Of a DNA stretch of 64,000 bases, positions 47,320-58,734 are shown one piece after another. The DNA comes from Hymenopus coronatus (lineage: Eukaryota > Arthropoda > Insecta > Mantodea > Hymenopodidae). The position numbers and the translations under genes are program-made. The notes under the pieces were generated by a model. It made no database searches and had not been told where the DNA came from. It was given only the letters and a program-made list of their open reading frames with translations. Each line of letters starts with the position of its first letter. The stretch's first letter is position 1. The stretch covers positions 368,481,132 to 368,545,131 of the forward strand of contig CM060900.1 of assembly GCA_030762935.1 (NCBI GenBank). Reading direction: 5' to 3'.

Positions 47320-47469
47320 ACAATAATAATAATAATTAATAATAATGTATAAATATCACACATTTATTCGTCCAATATATTGTTTGTATATTGCTCAGTT
47401 GACATTGGAGAGGTAAACTGTATTATAAAACCTACAAAATTTACATACCACTTATGCATGCTTACATTC

Positions 47470-47690
47470 AATGTGCTATTTTACAGTTCATCCAGATTTT
47501 ATAGGGATGGTCTGTAAAATTCTCCACCTGATATTAAAACTGACAGTTTATAGTTTCAAAGATTTTATTTTTCGACATATTCTCCTATGTTTAAACTTGG
47601 CCACCCATTTCTTCACAGTGGAAATTGAAGAAGAAGAAGAAGAAGAAGAAGAAGAAGAAGAATCAGCATACACATTTACAAGCTGCAAAT
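47470..47690 (-). mobile_element. mariner-like helix-turn-helix fragment with (GAA)n
   Basis: Minus strand: STVKKWVAKFKHRR (about 47565-47625) matches the helix-turn-helix of DDE transposases of the GxSYSTVKKWxAEFKRGR type. It adjoins a GAA/TTC microsatellite at 47627-47661. Only the N-terminal piece was recognised. Confidence 0.45.
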
Positions 47691-48079
47691 GAATTTCAGT
47701 CAGTGTTAAACCTTTTTTTTATTAAGAACTTTATCGCTGCACAATACCCATTTTTTTTTTTTTTTTTCCATTTTCAACACCACAACTACTTCAAATGACT
47801 GCCTATGGTTAACTGCTGCATGGAATGACTTGTAATTTTACATTCTACTTATATACGTACCAATGTAAAGAGAAAAAAATCATGCAAGTAGTGCTGTGAT
47901 TTCTGGGTGAGACTGAGAACCTGTCAAACTGCCCATGTACAGAACTGCTTTCAAATATGTGATGTGAGGATGCAAGCAATTTTTCTAAATCCAAAGGTTT
48001 ACCCATGTGGAAAGTGGACAGAAAAGATTGATGACTATGAGGCCTATTGCTTCTCACATAGCAGTCAACATGCACCTCA
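47691..48079. other. Unassigned intron sequence
   Basis: Includes two T-rich runs (47711-47719 and 47751-47768). Nothing else recognised. Confidence 0.45.
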
Positions 48080-48091
48080 TTTGTAACAACC

Positions 48092-48394
48092 GTCACCCTC
48101 CATCGTGTAATGGTTATCATGGTAACTTCATATCCCCAAGGTCGCAGGTTCAAACCTGGCGGAGGACGATGGATTTTTTTTTTGGTGTAAAAATCCTTAG
48201 CATGGCTTCCTTCAGAAGGGAAGTAAAGCTGTTGGTCCCCTGTCGTAGATTTACAGCATGCAAAAGTACCTCAAGCCTGATAGAGAATCCTCTGAGCAAA
48301 ATTAAGTGGTCTTTCATGCCCAATTTAGAATGGGATGCTGAGAACCACAGTAGTTAAAGGGCATCCATAAATAACACGCCATTTCCATTTCCAT
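48092..48394 (+). mobile_element. tRNA-derived SINE with 12-bp target duplications
   Basis: TTTGTAACAACC flanks the element exactly at 48080-48091 and 48395-48406. The head resembles a tRNA: A-box-like CGTGTAATGGTTATCATGG and a B box GGTTCAAACC near 48147-48156, with CCTCC and GGAGG arms. The body runs through GGGAAGTAAAGCTGTTGGTC to a CCATTT repeat tail at 48376-48394. The intact duplication suggests a comparatively young insertion. Confidence 0.9.
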
Positions 48395-48616
48395 TTTGTA
48401 ACAACCATAGCCAACTTCTGCAAATATTCCCCAAATAACTGAAGAACAAATAATATGGAAGCGTGTAACATCTGGTCATTTTAGAAAACTGACCATGCTC
48501 TCTCTTGGTTTTTATTGTTTTACAAGCACATGGATGCAATCAAGCAACATTTACTGTAGTGTAAGAAGCGTAGGTTGTATGTTCTTGGCAATATACTTAT
48601 AAATTATAAGAAAATT

Positions 48617-49060
48617 TAGGGAACCATTTTAGAAATGGTTTGTCTGATTAGTAAGATTGATCTGTCGGTTTACATCAAAAGAATCAGAGGCCTGCCTTCA
48701 ATTATTACTTGATGAGAATCTGCTGAGAACAAGAATATTGTGTATGTAATGCAGTCTTGCACTCCATTAAGAGATGGGATCACCATCTCGAGTTTTGCTC
48801 CAGATAGCAGAATGTTAAAATAGAGGCCTATTCTTAGGGCTTTTGTAATGAATAATTATCTAATAATTAACTATATTTATTATTCTTTTTAGAACTCGAC
48901 ATGAAAAAGTTGCACCTGTGTGCAAGGGTTTAAGCTGGCAGAGCTATTGCCTGGGCAAATTCTTTTCCTCATCCACTGCTTTGCTTAAATTTGAAGTAAT
49001 GGAGCATTCGCATAGAGGCCAATGTGTGAGCATCCAGAGAGTATCTGACTGGTTTCAGTT
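48617..49060 (+). repeat. Interspersed repeat family A, copy 3 (inverted relative to the others)
   Basis: 48634-48810 is the reverse complement of 41080-41245 (shared TCTGATTA..AAGAT.GATCTGT and TTAAGAGATGGGA.C). 48885-49060 is the reverse complement of 2310-2510 (shared GACATGAAAAAGT and CTATTGCC). It thus bridges segments seen separately in copies 1 and 2. Confidence 0.65.
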
Positions 49061-49399
49061 TGCATAGTGATACCAAACACACTACAAGATGGAAAATTGG
49101 TGGTCCTGGCCAGGTTGTTGAAATAAAAAAAGTGCAAAATAGAATGCAAATTTCATCAGGGGTACATTGTAGAGGGCAACTGGAAGAGGAGGAGGAGGCT
49201 AATGTCATCATAATGTAGAGAGAGACAATGTGCATAGTTATACAGGTAGTATAATTTATTAACAAAAAAAGACTTGGCAGCATTGTATTAAGTGATGCAA
49301 GGTGGATAATCGGCTGCACTGCATCCTTCAGTGTGGCTACGCTAACAGTAAATAAATAATTATAAACCTTAAGTTAAGAAAACGTTCTCCGGATTAGTC
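49061..49399. other. Unassigned intron sequence
   Basis: No element recognised; a short GAGGAGGAGG run lies at 49187-49198. Confidence 0.45.
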
Positions 49400-51586
49400 A
49401 TAGTAAAAAGTTATTTAAAATAAATATTAGATAAAAAATCTAAAACCGTACTTAAAAAAAAAATGTTCCACTCATGTTGGAGAAAAAATTGTGCTTCATA
49501 TGTTGGAAAGAAGAATCAGATGTACTTTCAGCTTATATTTAAAAGTCGTTTTTGAGGTGCTGACTAAATGTCTTGGTGCTACTGCTAATCTATTAAATAA
49601 AACTGCCCCCCTTGTACCAACATACTTTTTGGTGAAATATGTATTTGTATTATGTCTAAAGAGATTGCAGTTATTTCTTGTGTTATGAGTGTGCACTTGA
49701 TTGCTTCTTATTAATGGTTCTATAGACACAGAGAGAATAGATGGTTAAAAGCTTATTGATGATAGAGGCAGTTCTACATGATTATCTTATTTTCATCTTA
49801 CTTATCAATATAATGCTTTTTTGCATAATAAGAATTTTATTCATTTTAATTTTGGCAGTACCTCTCTCCACCATATCTCCACACCATGTGTTAGGTGAAA
49901 ATATATACATACAAAGTCTATTAATTTTAAAATATGTCCATCATTATAATTTTTGGAAGTGCCACAGTAAATATATTGATCTACCGATAACACTTCATAT
50001 ATAGTCTATATGCTCTGTCTATTTTAAATAGTTGCTTAAAATTTTGTGTGTTAACCTCTTGAACTGCTGCATTCTGAATGTGCAAACTGACATTCTATAA
50101 ATTTATATTTGACCTACTGAAAAGCATTATCACTGTTTTTGCTTTCTCTATATGTACTATGTACATAGTGTATAGAGAAGGTATTGTAATACACCCAAAA
50201 ATTTAATACAAGATTTCACCGGAAACATAATGTTTTGAAACTCTGTGATTCCAAAAAAAAACATTTTTAGAAACACGTCCTTGTGTGTGTGTGTGTGTGT
50301 GTGGGTGTGTGTGTACGCGTGCGTGTGTGCATGGGGGGGTGGGGTGTGCGTGTGCAGCATAGCTCAAAAACAAAAAGTCAGTTAAATAGCAAACTTGGTA
50401 TTTAAGTTAAATGTCTTCCAAGGATGCGACATGAGTTTTAAGAAAATCCCCCTCCCACACCCAACTATCCTTTTTATGGAATATTTTTCAAAATGTTGAT
50501 TTTCTCCAAAATGGTTCTAACGATTTTGATTAAAATATTTTGTTTAAAATATTTTTATGACAAATAAAATGTATGTCTTGAATTTTCTGGGAATAGTCTC
50601 TGAAGATGACTTTTGTATAACTGGCAAACCATAAGAGATAGACAAAAACTTACTACGCAAAAAATGTAGATCTCATTGAAACACACAATATATGTTAAAT
50701 GCATTTTTTTGTTGACAGTTAATCATTTTCGAGATATTCCTGATTATTGGTATCAACTTTAAGGCAATTAAACTTTTCTCGAATAGGAAGACAACTTTCT
50801 TCTCGTTTCTAGTTTGTTTACTCCTGGCAAAAAAGATAATGGAATTTCAATTGTTTCAGCTAGAAAACAATTTTAAAGGACTTGACTATCGCTTTAGCCT
50901 GTGCATTTTCTTATTTACCTTCTACTTACCAGAAAGCTAGTAAAAGGACTAATTCTGCTTATGTTTATCTTGTGGCTGAAAGATTTATCTTTAGAATAAA
51001 ATGTTTGTTTGTGGAACAGCTGTAGAAAGTCATGTGAATGAAACACATCAGATTTTTTGGACATTGCATTTCAAAATCAACGTTTCAAAATAATAGAGAA
51101 GCATCTATGTAAAGTTGTTTATGTTTCTGAGTAGCTCATCTGTTTTATCGCAGCAAATAGCATAAATACCAATGTCAGTAATTCACATATAAATAATCAG
51201 TGTAACACTGTGCCATGGGGTGCCCCATATTTCACTGTTTCTACTTTGGATTCTATATTTCAAACAAACCTGCCATTCTTACAGATAATTTTAGTAATTT
51301 GTTTTCTGCCAATTAAGTTTCAATTTGCTCTTAAAGAGTGACTTCTAACTCCATATATGTCCAGTTCTTTGATAGGATATTGAGATCTAAGTACCATAAG
51401 ATTGGGTAATATTGGGCAGAATTTTAATATTCTTTAAGGTAGCCTCGTAAAGAATATTCAATTCATGTGACAAAATGTGCGAGATATTTGAGACAACATT
51501 TAAGAATAATCTGATCAAAGAAATGAACTGAAAATATTGTATAAGTAACCAGATCGTAACAAATAAAGCTGTCAGATGTTATCCCT
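49400..51586 (-). mobile_element. Jockey/CR1-like LINE B, 3' portion (RT palm to C-terminus)
   Basis: Minus strand: ELDIYGVRSHSLRAN near 51320-51370 (RT), then ETVKYGAPHGTVLH at 51205-51245 (usual VKYGVPQGSVLGP) and IGIYAICCDKTDELL near 51135-51165, where YADD should be but is degraded. A long damaged thumb follows, containing repeat family B. The C-terminus 49496-49729 reads NQVHTHNTRNNCNLFRHNTN then GAVLFNRLAVAPR and FKYKLKVHL. It is the 3' part of a LINE whose 5' parts lie at 53135-53690 and 56560-58085. Confidence 0.75.
50145..50300 (+). repeat. Interspersed repeat family B, copy 2, ending in (GT)n
   Basis: Matches 13255-13400 in the same orientation and continues into a GT/GC-rich microsatellite at 50281-50358. 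It lies within the damaged RT thumb of LINE B, so it probably inserted there. Confidence 0.65.
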
Positions 51587-53134
51587 GTGATGGGGTAATT
51601 TCAGACACTCATTGAATATCCAACCAAACTTCTGTATTTCCCTCTAATGGGGTAATTTCGGACAAACACACCATTTTTAAAAAATAAACATGCGTAGAGA
51701 TCCTTTTTACATGTTTAGAAAAAGAATCAACACATGCCTACAAAGTATTTACACTTCAGAAACATTTGCAAATGTTTAGAAAAACTTTAAAACACATATT
51801 CAGAAAATATTTGATTAATAATGACAATCTACTCATGACATAAATCTAAAATCTACATGTTCTCAGTAAATAAAAACTTCCCCTTTTCTTCTCTAGGGTC
51901 GGCATCACTCTTACAATTTGGTGTTTGTCTACAGTATCATCTTCTGGAATTTCAGGAAAAATAAACAAAGATATGGACGCAGAAATTTGACACGCTCTTC
52001 TTTTGCACCCACTTCTGTTAAGATTCCGACAAACTGACCGTTTAGCTGTTTCCTTCCAATCATGTGTGGATAATCAAGTACAAAAGCCTCCATTTCTAGA
52101 ACTGCTTCCTCTGTTCTGACCGTTTCTTTGCCAATGGTGATACATCATTATTCACAAGCAATTCGGGCACTAATTCAGCATTATCTGTATTTCTCATACC
52201 GATGCCCAAAATGGATTTTCCTAGAGCAACATCTAATTTCTGCTTTTGTTGGGTATTTGCTTTATTTTTTGCTCCATATCGAACATTCTGGAACATTCTC
52301 GAAGACCAGTCTTCCAGATAATTGTTTCGAGAATTTTCTCCCTTGGAAAATTTTCTGAGAACTCTTTCAGGGTGAAACATAAATCCCACTGTAAAGAATG
52401 CATTTTTTATATTGTTCTTTTCAGTTGCTGATTTTTTTGAAGAGTTTCCTTCAAAAGTGAGAGAAATGCATCTTTTGATGTTTGCACATGGGAGCATTTC
52501 TTACATTGGGTAGCCATGCATCTTTCAAAGGTCTGAAGAAACCTACATATAAGTGCTGTTTGACAGCAACAAAACAAATGAGATTTTATTCTTCTCACAT
52601 TCAGCAATCACTCTCAGCGTAATGTGATTTGAGAGGTTGTCTCCTATCATAACTTTCTCCCCCTCCATTGACCTCAAGATTTTGAGGACCATAATTTCAC
52701 CTCAGAAGAACATCAAGCCTCCTGTGGAATTGTCTGATATTCCTCCAGTGTATGTAGAAAACTGTAAATAGTTTACTGGATATTAGTACGATTGAAATAA
52801 GCAGAAAAATACATTCACATTTCCTTCTTAACACTCAAGTAAGTAAATTATAAGGAAATTATGCTTACATATTTTTTTGCCTCTAGTATAATGACTAAAA
52901 TATTCACATAAGGATAACATATAGTTTCAGAGCAGTATACAATTGTTGTTCTACACCACAGTCTAAACTTCCAAATGTGACAATGTATATCTGAATCTGC
53001 TCGACAATGTACAAGGTGTACACAGCATAATGCACGCACATGTAGCAGCTGGCATGCAGTGATACCAGTGTAAAGAAAGAAATATACTGTTCCTGTCCGA
53101 ATTTACCCCTATGTCTGATATTTCCCCATCTTAT
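51587..53134 (-). mobile_element. pogo-like DNA transposon nested in LINE B
   Basis: Terminal inverted repeats share GATGGGG.AAT.TCAGACA (about 51588-51607, and 53113-53132 reversed). On the minus strand KVMIGDNLSNHITLRVIAEC (about 52608-52667) has the second catalytic Asp of a DDE_1 transposase (GDNLSSH), followed by NKISFVLLLSN and a displaced tail. The open 133-codon frame 52096-52497 contains GFMFHPERVLRKF, the C-terminal region of this group. The N-terminal half is missing, so it is an internally deleted element. A second copy of the left end, GGGGTAATTTCGGACA, lies just inside at 51649-51664. Confidence 0.75.
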
Positions 53135-53690
53135 GGTAGTAAAAAACTTTGGATAAATTAAAAAAATCAAGTGCTAACCCAATTATTATATTGTACCTTT
53201 TCCACTATCATTTGAATAAAATGACTGATAGTCGTAAAAGTGGATCTGTTTTTCTGAAAACTATGCTGAAAGTTTTCCATTATGCTGTATTTGTCAAGAT
53301 AGGAAACTAGTCTTGATAATGGCTCTCTCAAAACATTGCAGTCTTGAAGGTTAGATTAGAGCCTGTAATTATTAATATAATTTTAATACCCCCATTTTAT
53401 ATAATACTGGCTTAATTACTCCTAGTTTTAATATATCTGGGAATTTTCCTCTATACAGACAGTGACTTAATCAAGGCTGCTTCATGTTTTAATTCAAGTG
53501 GACTGACCTCATTGTACTTGCTACTTTAATTTCTAATTTGTTAATTCATTTGTTTTTTTATTGACTGGTTTACAGAAAAAGGAAGGTGATGTGGAAGTGG
53601 CAGTCTTATCACCAGGGTTAGGGTTTTTAGGTGCAAATTTCAAATGAAAGAAGGGAAGATAAAGGTCCTCAAATAAGGTTAAAAGAAAAG
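53135..53690 (-). mobile_element. LINE B, RT fingers region
   Basis: Minus strand: EVSPLELKHEAALIKSLCRG, then KFPDILKLGVIKPVL (about 53405-53500), the first RT block, and near 53260-53230 FQHSFQKNRSTFTTI (usual QxGFRxxxST). Frames shift several times. It continues into the RT palm at 49400-51586 once the pogo-like element is removed. Confidence 0.75.
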
Positions 53691-53699
53691 GGGACAAAA

Positions 53700-56190
53700 G
53701 GTTGCTGGTTTATTCAACCAATTCAATAACCTCTCTTTTCTATATTCTAGTTTATTGAATTACAAACAAGTACATTAAGTTATCACTCATCAAAAGAATG
53801 AAAAAAAACATGAAGCTGTTGTACTTAAAGACATTAAGCATCTTTACATTTTTAAAAGTAAGTCTGTTTCTATTAGGGGATAGAATGTCTTTGTAGATGC
53901 TAAAGCTTCTCTCGACATTCACAGAAACCAGTAAGGCAAACCTTGTATTCACTCAGAATGGCAACTCTACAATGTGGCGAATTCCACAAGAATCCTCTGG
54001 ATTCTTGTGAAAGACAACTCAAATTTGTCTTTGGCAAAGGCGTCTAACTGCTCCCTTACAGAAGTAAAAATGTCCCCTTGTTTTTCCATTTCCAGACCTT
54101 GTTCTTCTAATCATTTAATAGCTGCTGTCAGATACTTTACTACGGATGCAATATAGTTCTGTCTGCAAATTATGTATTCTCTCCAGTAATAGAAGTTGCT
54201 GGAAATTGCACTTATGTCGGCTGTATCCTAAGAAAGCATAAACTCTCTAAAATTCTCTCAAAATTCTTACACAACATAGCAGTACACTCAATCCAAGAGC
54301 CCCAGCAAAGTAATGATCAGGAAATTTCGAAGGGGTAGGCCAGTGGTTTCCCTGTAGGCAACAACATGACTTAGAGCTTTCAGTAGAATCTTCAGGGCAG
54401 AGAAAAACTGAGGTACCAAGCATGACACATGCTTTAACTTAGGAAATAAATGTTTCAATTGGTTAACAGCTGAAACCATGTTTGGAGCATAGTCTGTAAC
54501 CACAAGAAGTAGTTTTTCAAATTCTATACTAGTAGACTAGAGTTTATGGCAGAAGTACATAATTGATTGCATTACTGTACTGGCATTAGCTTTCTGCAAC
54601 TCATACATTTTTAACAACATGGGTTTAACTTTCTCCCCTGCTAAGGGAAAAACTAAAATGTTGAAAACATATTGTTCCATTGAGTCTATGGTTTCATCCA
54701 CAATGATTCCCACATCACAATTAGACACCTTCTCCTTGATTCTTTGTACTTTTCTAGGTAAACAGGCTCCATGTAGTTTTTTCTTAAAGTACTCTAATCA
54801 GGCATTGACATCTTGTGTATTTTTCAAGAAACCCCTTGGAGGCTGAATGGTTCACCTTATTGAGTGGAATTCCTACTTGTGTAAGAGCTGCTCACAAATC
54901 ATTGTGGTTGGCTGGTGTCTAATGTTAAATGCCTCCATAAAAGTTGGACAATGTAGAAGATCATCATGATCTATTTCTTCCTTTAAGTTACAGAAAAGAC
55001 ATATAGGGTCTCTGCTATGCCAAATCTGGTAAGTATTTTTGTAAACAGTCATGTCCCGTTAATAGTCTGAAGGTTACTACTGCAGAATTTCTTGGTAATG
55101 TAGAAATTTTGTTCCATTGTTCTCCAGATGTTTTGTTTGTGTGTTCTTCATTGATTTTGTTTGTGTTCTTATTTGATATTCTTTTAATAGAGCATAATGG
55201 AATTAAACTGGGTGTTGATGTAGCAATAATTTTACTTCTCTTTTTGGCCAAAAAATCATCCATTTCATTGCCTATTATTCCATAATGGGCTGGAATCTAT
55301 TGGATTACCAGTCTTTTATGTAAATGGGTTAATTGTTGTATTATCTTATAACATTATAGAATGTTGGAGCTTTTGGTGTTATGTCTCATGTTATAGTGAT
55401 GACTGCTTTAGAATCATATAGAGTTACAGTTTTTTAACACATTTTATATGATAAAATAAAATTTGTAGACTTAAAACAATTGCCATGGTTTCGCCATCAA
55501 AATTTGTCGAATACATATATAATTTTCAATAAAATGAGAAGAGTGCTCCAACACGTGCCTCCATCATTTGGTTGACTGGAACCATCTGTAAAAATATGAA
55601 ACTATTCAGAGGAAGGATATTGTAAATTTATTATTTCTAGTGGCATTTGTTTCTGCAGAAGTTTCTGATTTCTTGACATCTTCTGTTAGATGGAGGTTAT
55701 ATTCAATTTCAAATAGCTCTAGAGAATTATTTCTTATTTGTAAGTTTTCCTTTAAATTTGGAATTTGTAAATTTTGTTTGATCTTGTGTAGTATGCTTAA
55801 GAAACTTGGTTGGTTTTTAAAATGAATTTCTGTTTTTTTTGAATCCAATATTATGAATTTCTATATTGTATGATTGGTGTTTTCTCAATTTCAGTTTATA
55901 TGTTACACATATCAATGTTTAATTCCTTAAAATTTTGGCCCTTTGAAGAACTCTGTTGAAATGTGTTTTGCAATAGAGGTTGCCGTGATTTGTTTGCTTG
56001 AAGAGCCTTATTCATTTGATGCTTAGAGCTGGAAATGTGGTGTTTGTTGCAGTCTCACTGGTGTTCTTTATCTAAATTCCAGAATTGCAAATAGTACATT
56101 ACATAACAGTTCCATCAGTGTTTATGAAATCTTGTTTGAATTCCTGAGCAAGAACAATAAATTGAGCAATGAACACCTTTGGCATGGTAA
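53700..56190 (-). mobile_element. hAT-like transposon, copy 2, carrying a nested LINE
   Basis: Minus strand. The N-terminal zinc-finger region (56000-56120) and the block FFKGPKF near 55930-55960 align with 24000-24160 of copy 1. The reading resumes left of 54905 with ETIDSMEQYVFNILVFPLAG, KPMLLKMYELQKANASTVMQ, MVTDYAPNMVSAVNQLKHLF and FPKLKHVSCLV. The end 53752-53952 reads LVSVNVERSFSIYKDILSPN followed by RNRLTFKNVKMLNVFKYNS, the hAT dimerisation domain. It preserves more of the C-terminus than copy 1. Stops and shifts make it inactive. Precise ends were not fixed. It sits between the RT and endonuclease pieces of LINE B. Confidence 0.8.
54905..55910 (-). mobile_element. Jockey-like LINE 3' end (RNase H) nested in hAT copy 2
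   Basis: Minus strand: FHIFTDGSSQPNDGGTCWST near 55540-55600 (RNase H start, TDGS), then IPAHYGIIGNEMDDFLAKKR (about 55230-55290; usual IPAHVGIxGNExADxLAKKG), VTFRLLTGHDCLQKY and RDPICLFCNLKEEIDHDDLL with the Cys/His tail at 54930-55010. Comparison with hAT copy 1 places both breakpoints. A 7-bp near duplication (ATCATTG 54898-54904 and ATCAATG 55911-55917) fits a target duplication. Confidence 0.8.
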
Positions 56191-56559
56191 AATCTAGTAG
56201 TACACTCATTTAGTAATGTAACAATTAACCAACACCAGTTCACTTGCTAACTCAATGCGACTCTCACAACCCACTCTTGCACCCACTTGCTCACCTGCTG
56301 TACACATTCTCTTATAACACTGCAACAATTAACAGAATATTCTCATTCATGCTGGAACTGCAGTCTCAGCGATTTCTAGTAGCTTCGAGCAGAACCCAGT
56401 ATCAATTCTTGGAATTATGCGAGTGCGGTTACTACGGTCTCTGCATGACCAGTCTCCACCTCCACGTGAACAGATGAAGTCTCTCACAGTAACAAACTCA
56501 CATTCACAAACAGCAGGCTACTGATTCCGATGGGATACAATCATTGTCAATTGCATTAT
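56191..56559. other. Unassigned, slightly GC-richer sequence
   Basis: Between hAT copy 2 and the LINE B endonuclease part. A plus-strand open frame of 77 codons (56244-56477) has no known motif. Confidence 0.4.
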
Positions 56560-58085
56560 TGTGGGCTACTTTATAACGATAAAGAGAGAGAAAGAGGTTT
56601 TGTCGAACACACAATTATTTTTCATTGATACTAGGAGTGCTTTCAACTCCAGCACAGCATTTACTGAAAGTGGTAGGCTTAATATTTGCATGTATACAGC
56701 AAGCTGAGGAGATGTTAACTGAAAGTTAAATACTTTATTTTGATTAGAAATCTTATAGAATAAAAAGGGAAAAAGGTACACAAAGAAATGCCTCTTTGTG
56801 CAATTAGAAATAAAATTTGACACTGTGATATCTTCCTGAACAGCTTTTATTTACCCTAAGAAAAAAGGTGCACACCTAAAAACTAATCCTGCTTATCACC
56901 ATACTTAATTGGACCTAAAATTTGCCCAGCAAAATTTATAAAGAAGCTTTTAGTTTTATGCTTATCTTCTACTAATTCACCTAGGGTGTTTTATTCAATA
57001 TTTCTGTGTAACTGTTTTCTGTGATCATTTACTATACTCCTAGCAGAATTAGTAATATTGTTTGATTTCTCCAGTTTTGTCGGTGTAAGTTTCAGCTTTT
57101 AAATTACACTTTTTATATATTCAGATTCTACTTTCTTGTACTTATTTATGCAACACAAGGAAGATACACTTTTATAAAGCATATATATAAGCCTTTCATT
57201 TTCTCTCTAGTTTTACTAGCTGTATGAGAAAATAAGCTTTTGCTTTTTTGTATTACCAGTAGTTTGTTTTAATGGATAAGCAATATTAAAATAAGTTCTG
57301 AATATCTTATAAAAATTATTCAGTTTGCTATTTAAACCATAGTCACTCAAAATAAGTTCCCAACTTAAAATAATAATTGTAATTTACCAAATTACAAATA
57401 TTTTTCTATATTTATATGGCAGATTACTTTAATTTGTTTGCCCTTGGTCTCATTCTGTGTGGTACTAAAATGTATAAGTTGTGCATAATGATCAGAAAGA
57501 TGAATATTAATTACAGAAGCAGAGAATGTTTGAATGTTGAATGAAATGTGTTTTCAGTAACATTAATAGGTTCTAAAATGATAGCCTTAATGTTATACAT
57601 ATCAAAGGCCCTGGTTAATTTTTTATAAATAGTGTGTATTATTAACATTTATATTAAAATCACTAGTAAGAATAATATCTACAGCTTTGTGTACTTTTGA
57701 ATCATTCTTTCAAGTTTAAAATAAACACTCTTGATGAGGTTGTGACAGATTTATAAAGAACAAAAATTATTGTATTACCTCTGCAAGATGATAATTTATT
57801 TCCTGCTACCTGAAATTCCAAATTCATTTGAGAAATTTTAATTTAATTGTTTGCAAATATGATAACCCCATCCCCTTTTAAGTGTTCCTGAAATATATAC
57901 CAACAATTTTATAATTTTGTAGTTTAGAAATCTCATCTGTGTTCATGCCATGTTCAGTTATTATACAGATGTCAGCATTTAACTCATTCAGGATGTCTGA
58001 CAAAGCCATTTGTTTTGCCCTAAGATATTGAATATTTAAGTGGAACAGTTTTGAGACCCTGAGAAAACTTAATTACTTGTTCTTG
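56560..58085 (-). mobile_element. LINE B, endonuclease portion
   Basis: Minus strand: LFHLNIQYLRAKQMALSDIL (about 57995-58055), then NADICIITEHGMNTDEISKL, ILTSDFNINV near 57650 (usual GDFN), and LSDHYAQLIHF near 57475-57505 with the SDH catalytic motif. A linker with SFFINFAGQILG follows near 56930. The frame is broken repeatedly. ORF1 was not found. Confidence 0.75.
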
Positions 58086-58239
58086 GGTAGCTTTTCATTT
58101 CCCTTTGCTATGTTAATTGCTTGTGAAAGAATTTATTTCTTATTGAATGATTTTGAACATCAATATGATTTACATCACAGTTATGTGTGATTGGTGTTTG
58201 TTTACCATGGACTCAGATTGTGGTATTTAAGAAAGGGGG

Positions 58240-58725
58240 GAAATTAAGTAAATAAGAAAAATGAAAGAAGGAGGGTCTGGAAGGTGGAGTATAAGGTAGT
58301 ACAAGAGCATTTATACTTAGAATTCAAAATTGATGGATGTTCATGGGAGAAAATACAGAAACTAGCTTTAGCAAAAGGGAAAGGATCCACACTAACCATT
58401 AGAAAGTGCAAAAGTAGAATACTAGATATAGAGATCAAAGTAGCTAGAGAGAATTTAAGACATTTGGTAAAGACCAAAATACCATAAAAGATAGAAGTGT
58501 GGGGCTGGATGGAGGGTGGGAAGCAATAAATACTTCGTTGGATGTGCTTCAGGGAAATACTAGGATTATCCTGTGCAACTGTAAGGGAAGTAAGGTAGCC
58601 CAAATTGAGTTATAAAGAGGAGAAAATTAAAGAACAGTGATGGAAAGAGCAATGAAATACTGGTATAAAATCCTTAATTTAGACAAAAGCAATGTTTTAA
58701 GGCAATGATCAAAATATCAAGAGAA
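58240..58725 (+). mobile_element. Non-LTR retrotransposon family 1, copy 2 (short RT fragment)
   Basis: Plus strand: WEKIQKLALAKGKGSTLTI (58340-58400) matches KWEKQKKLALAKG in copy 3 at 60745-60785. Then LDIEIKVARENL and IEVWGWMEGGKQ correspond to GIEIWG. It is truncated on both sides. Confidence 0.7.
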
Positions 58726-58734
58726 GAGTTTAAC

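Noticed and set aside
48092..48175. Possible functional tRNA gene
   Set aside because: B box and partial arms are present, but it is joined to a SINE body and tail flanked by 12-bp duplications.
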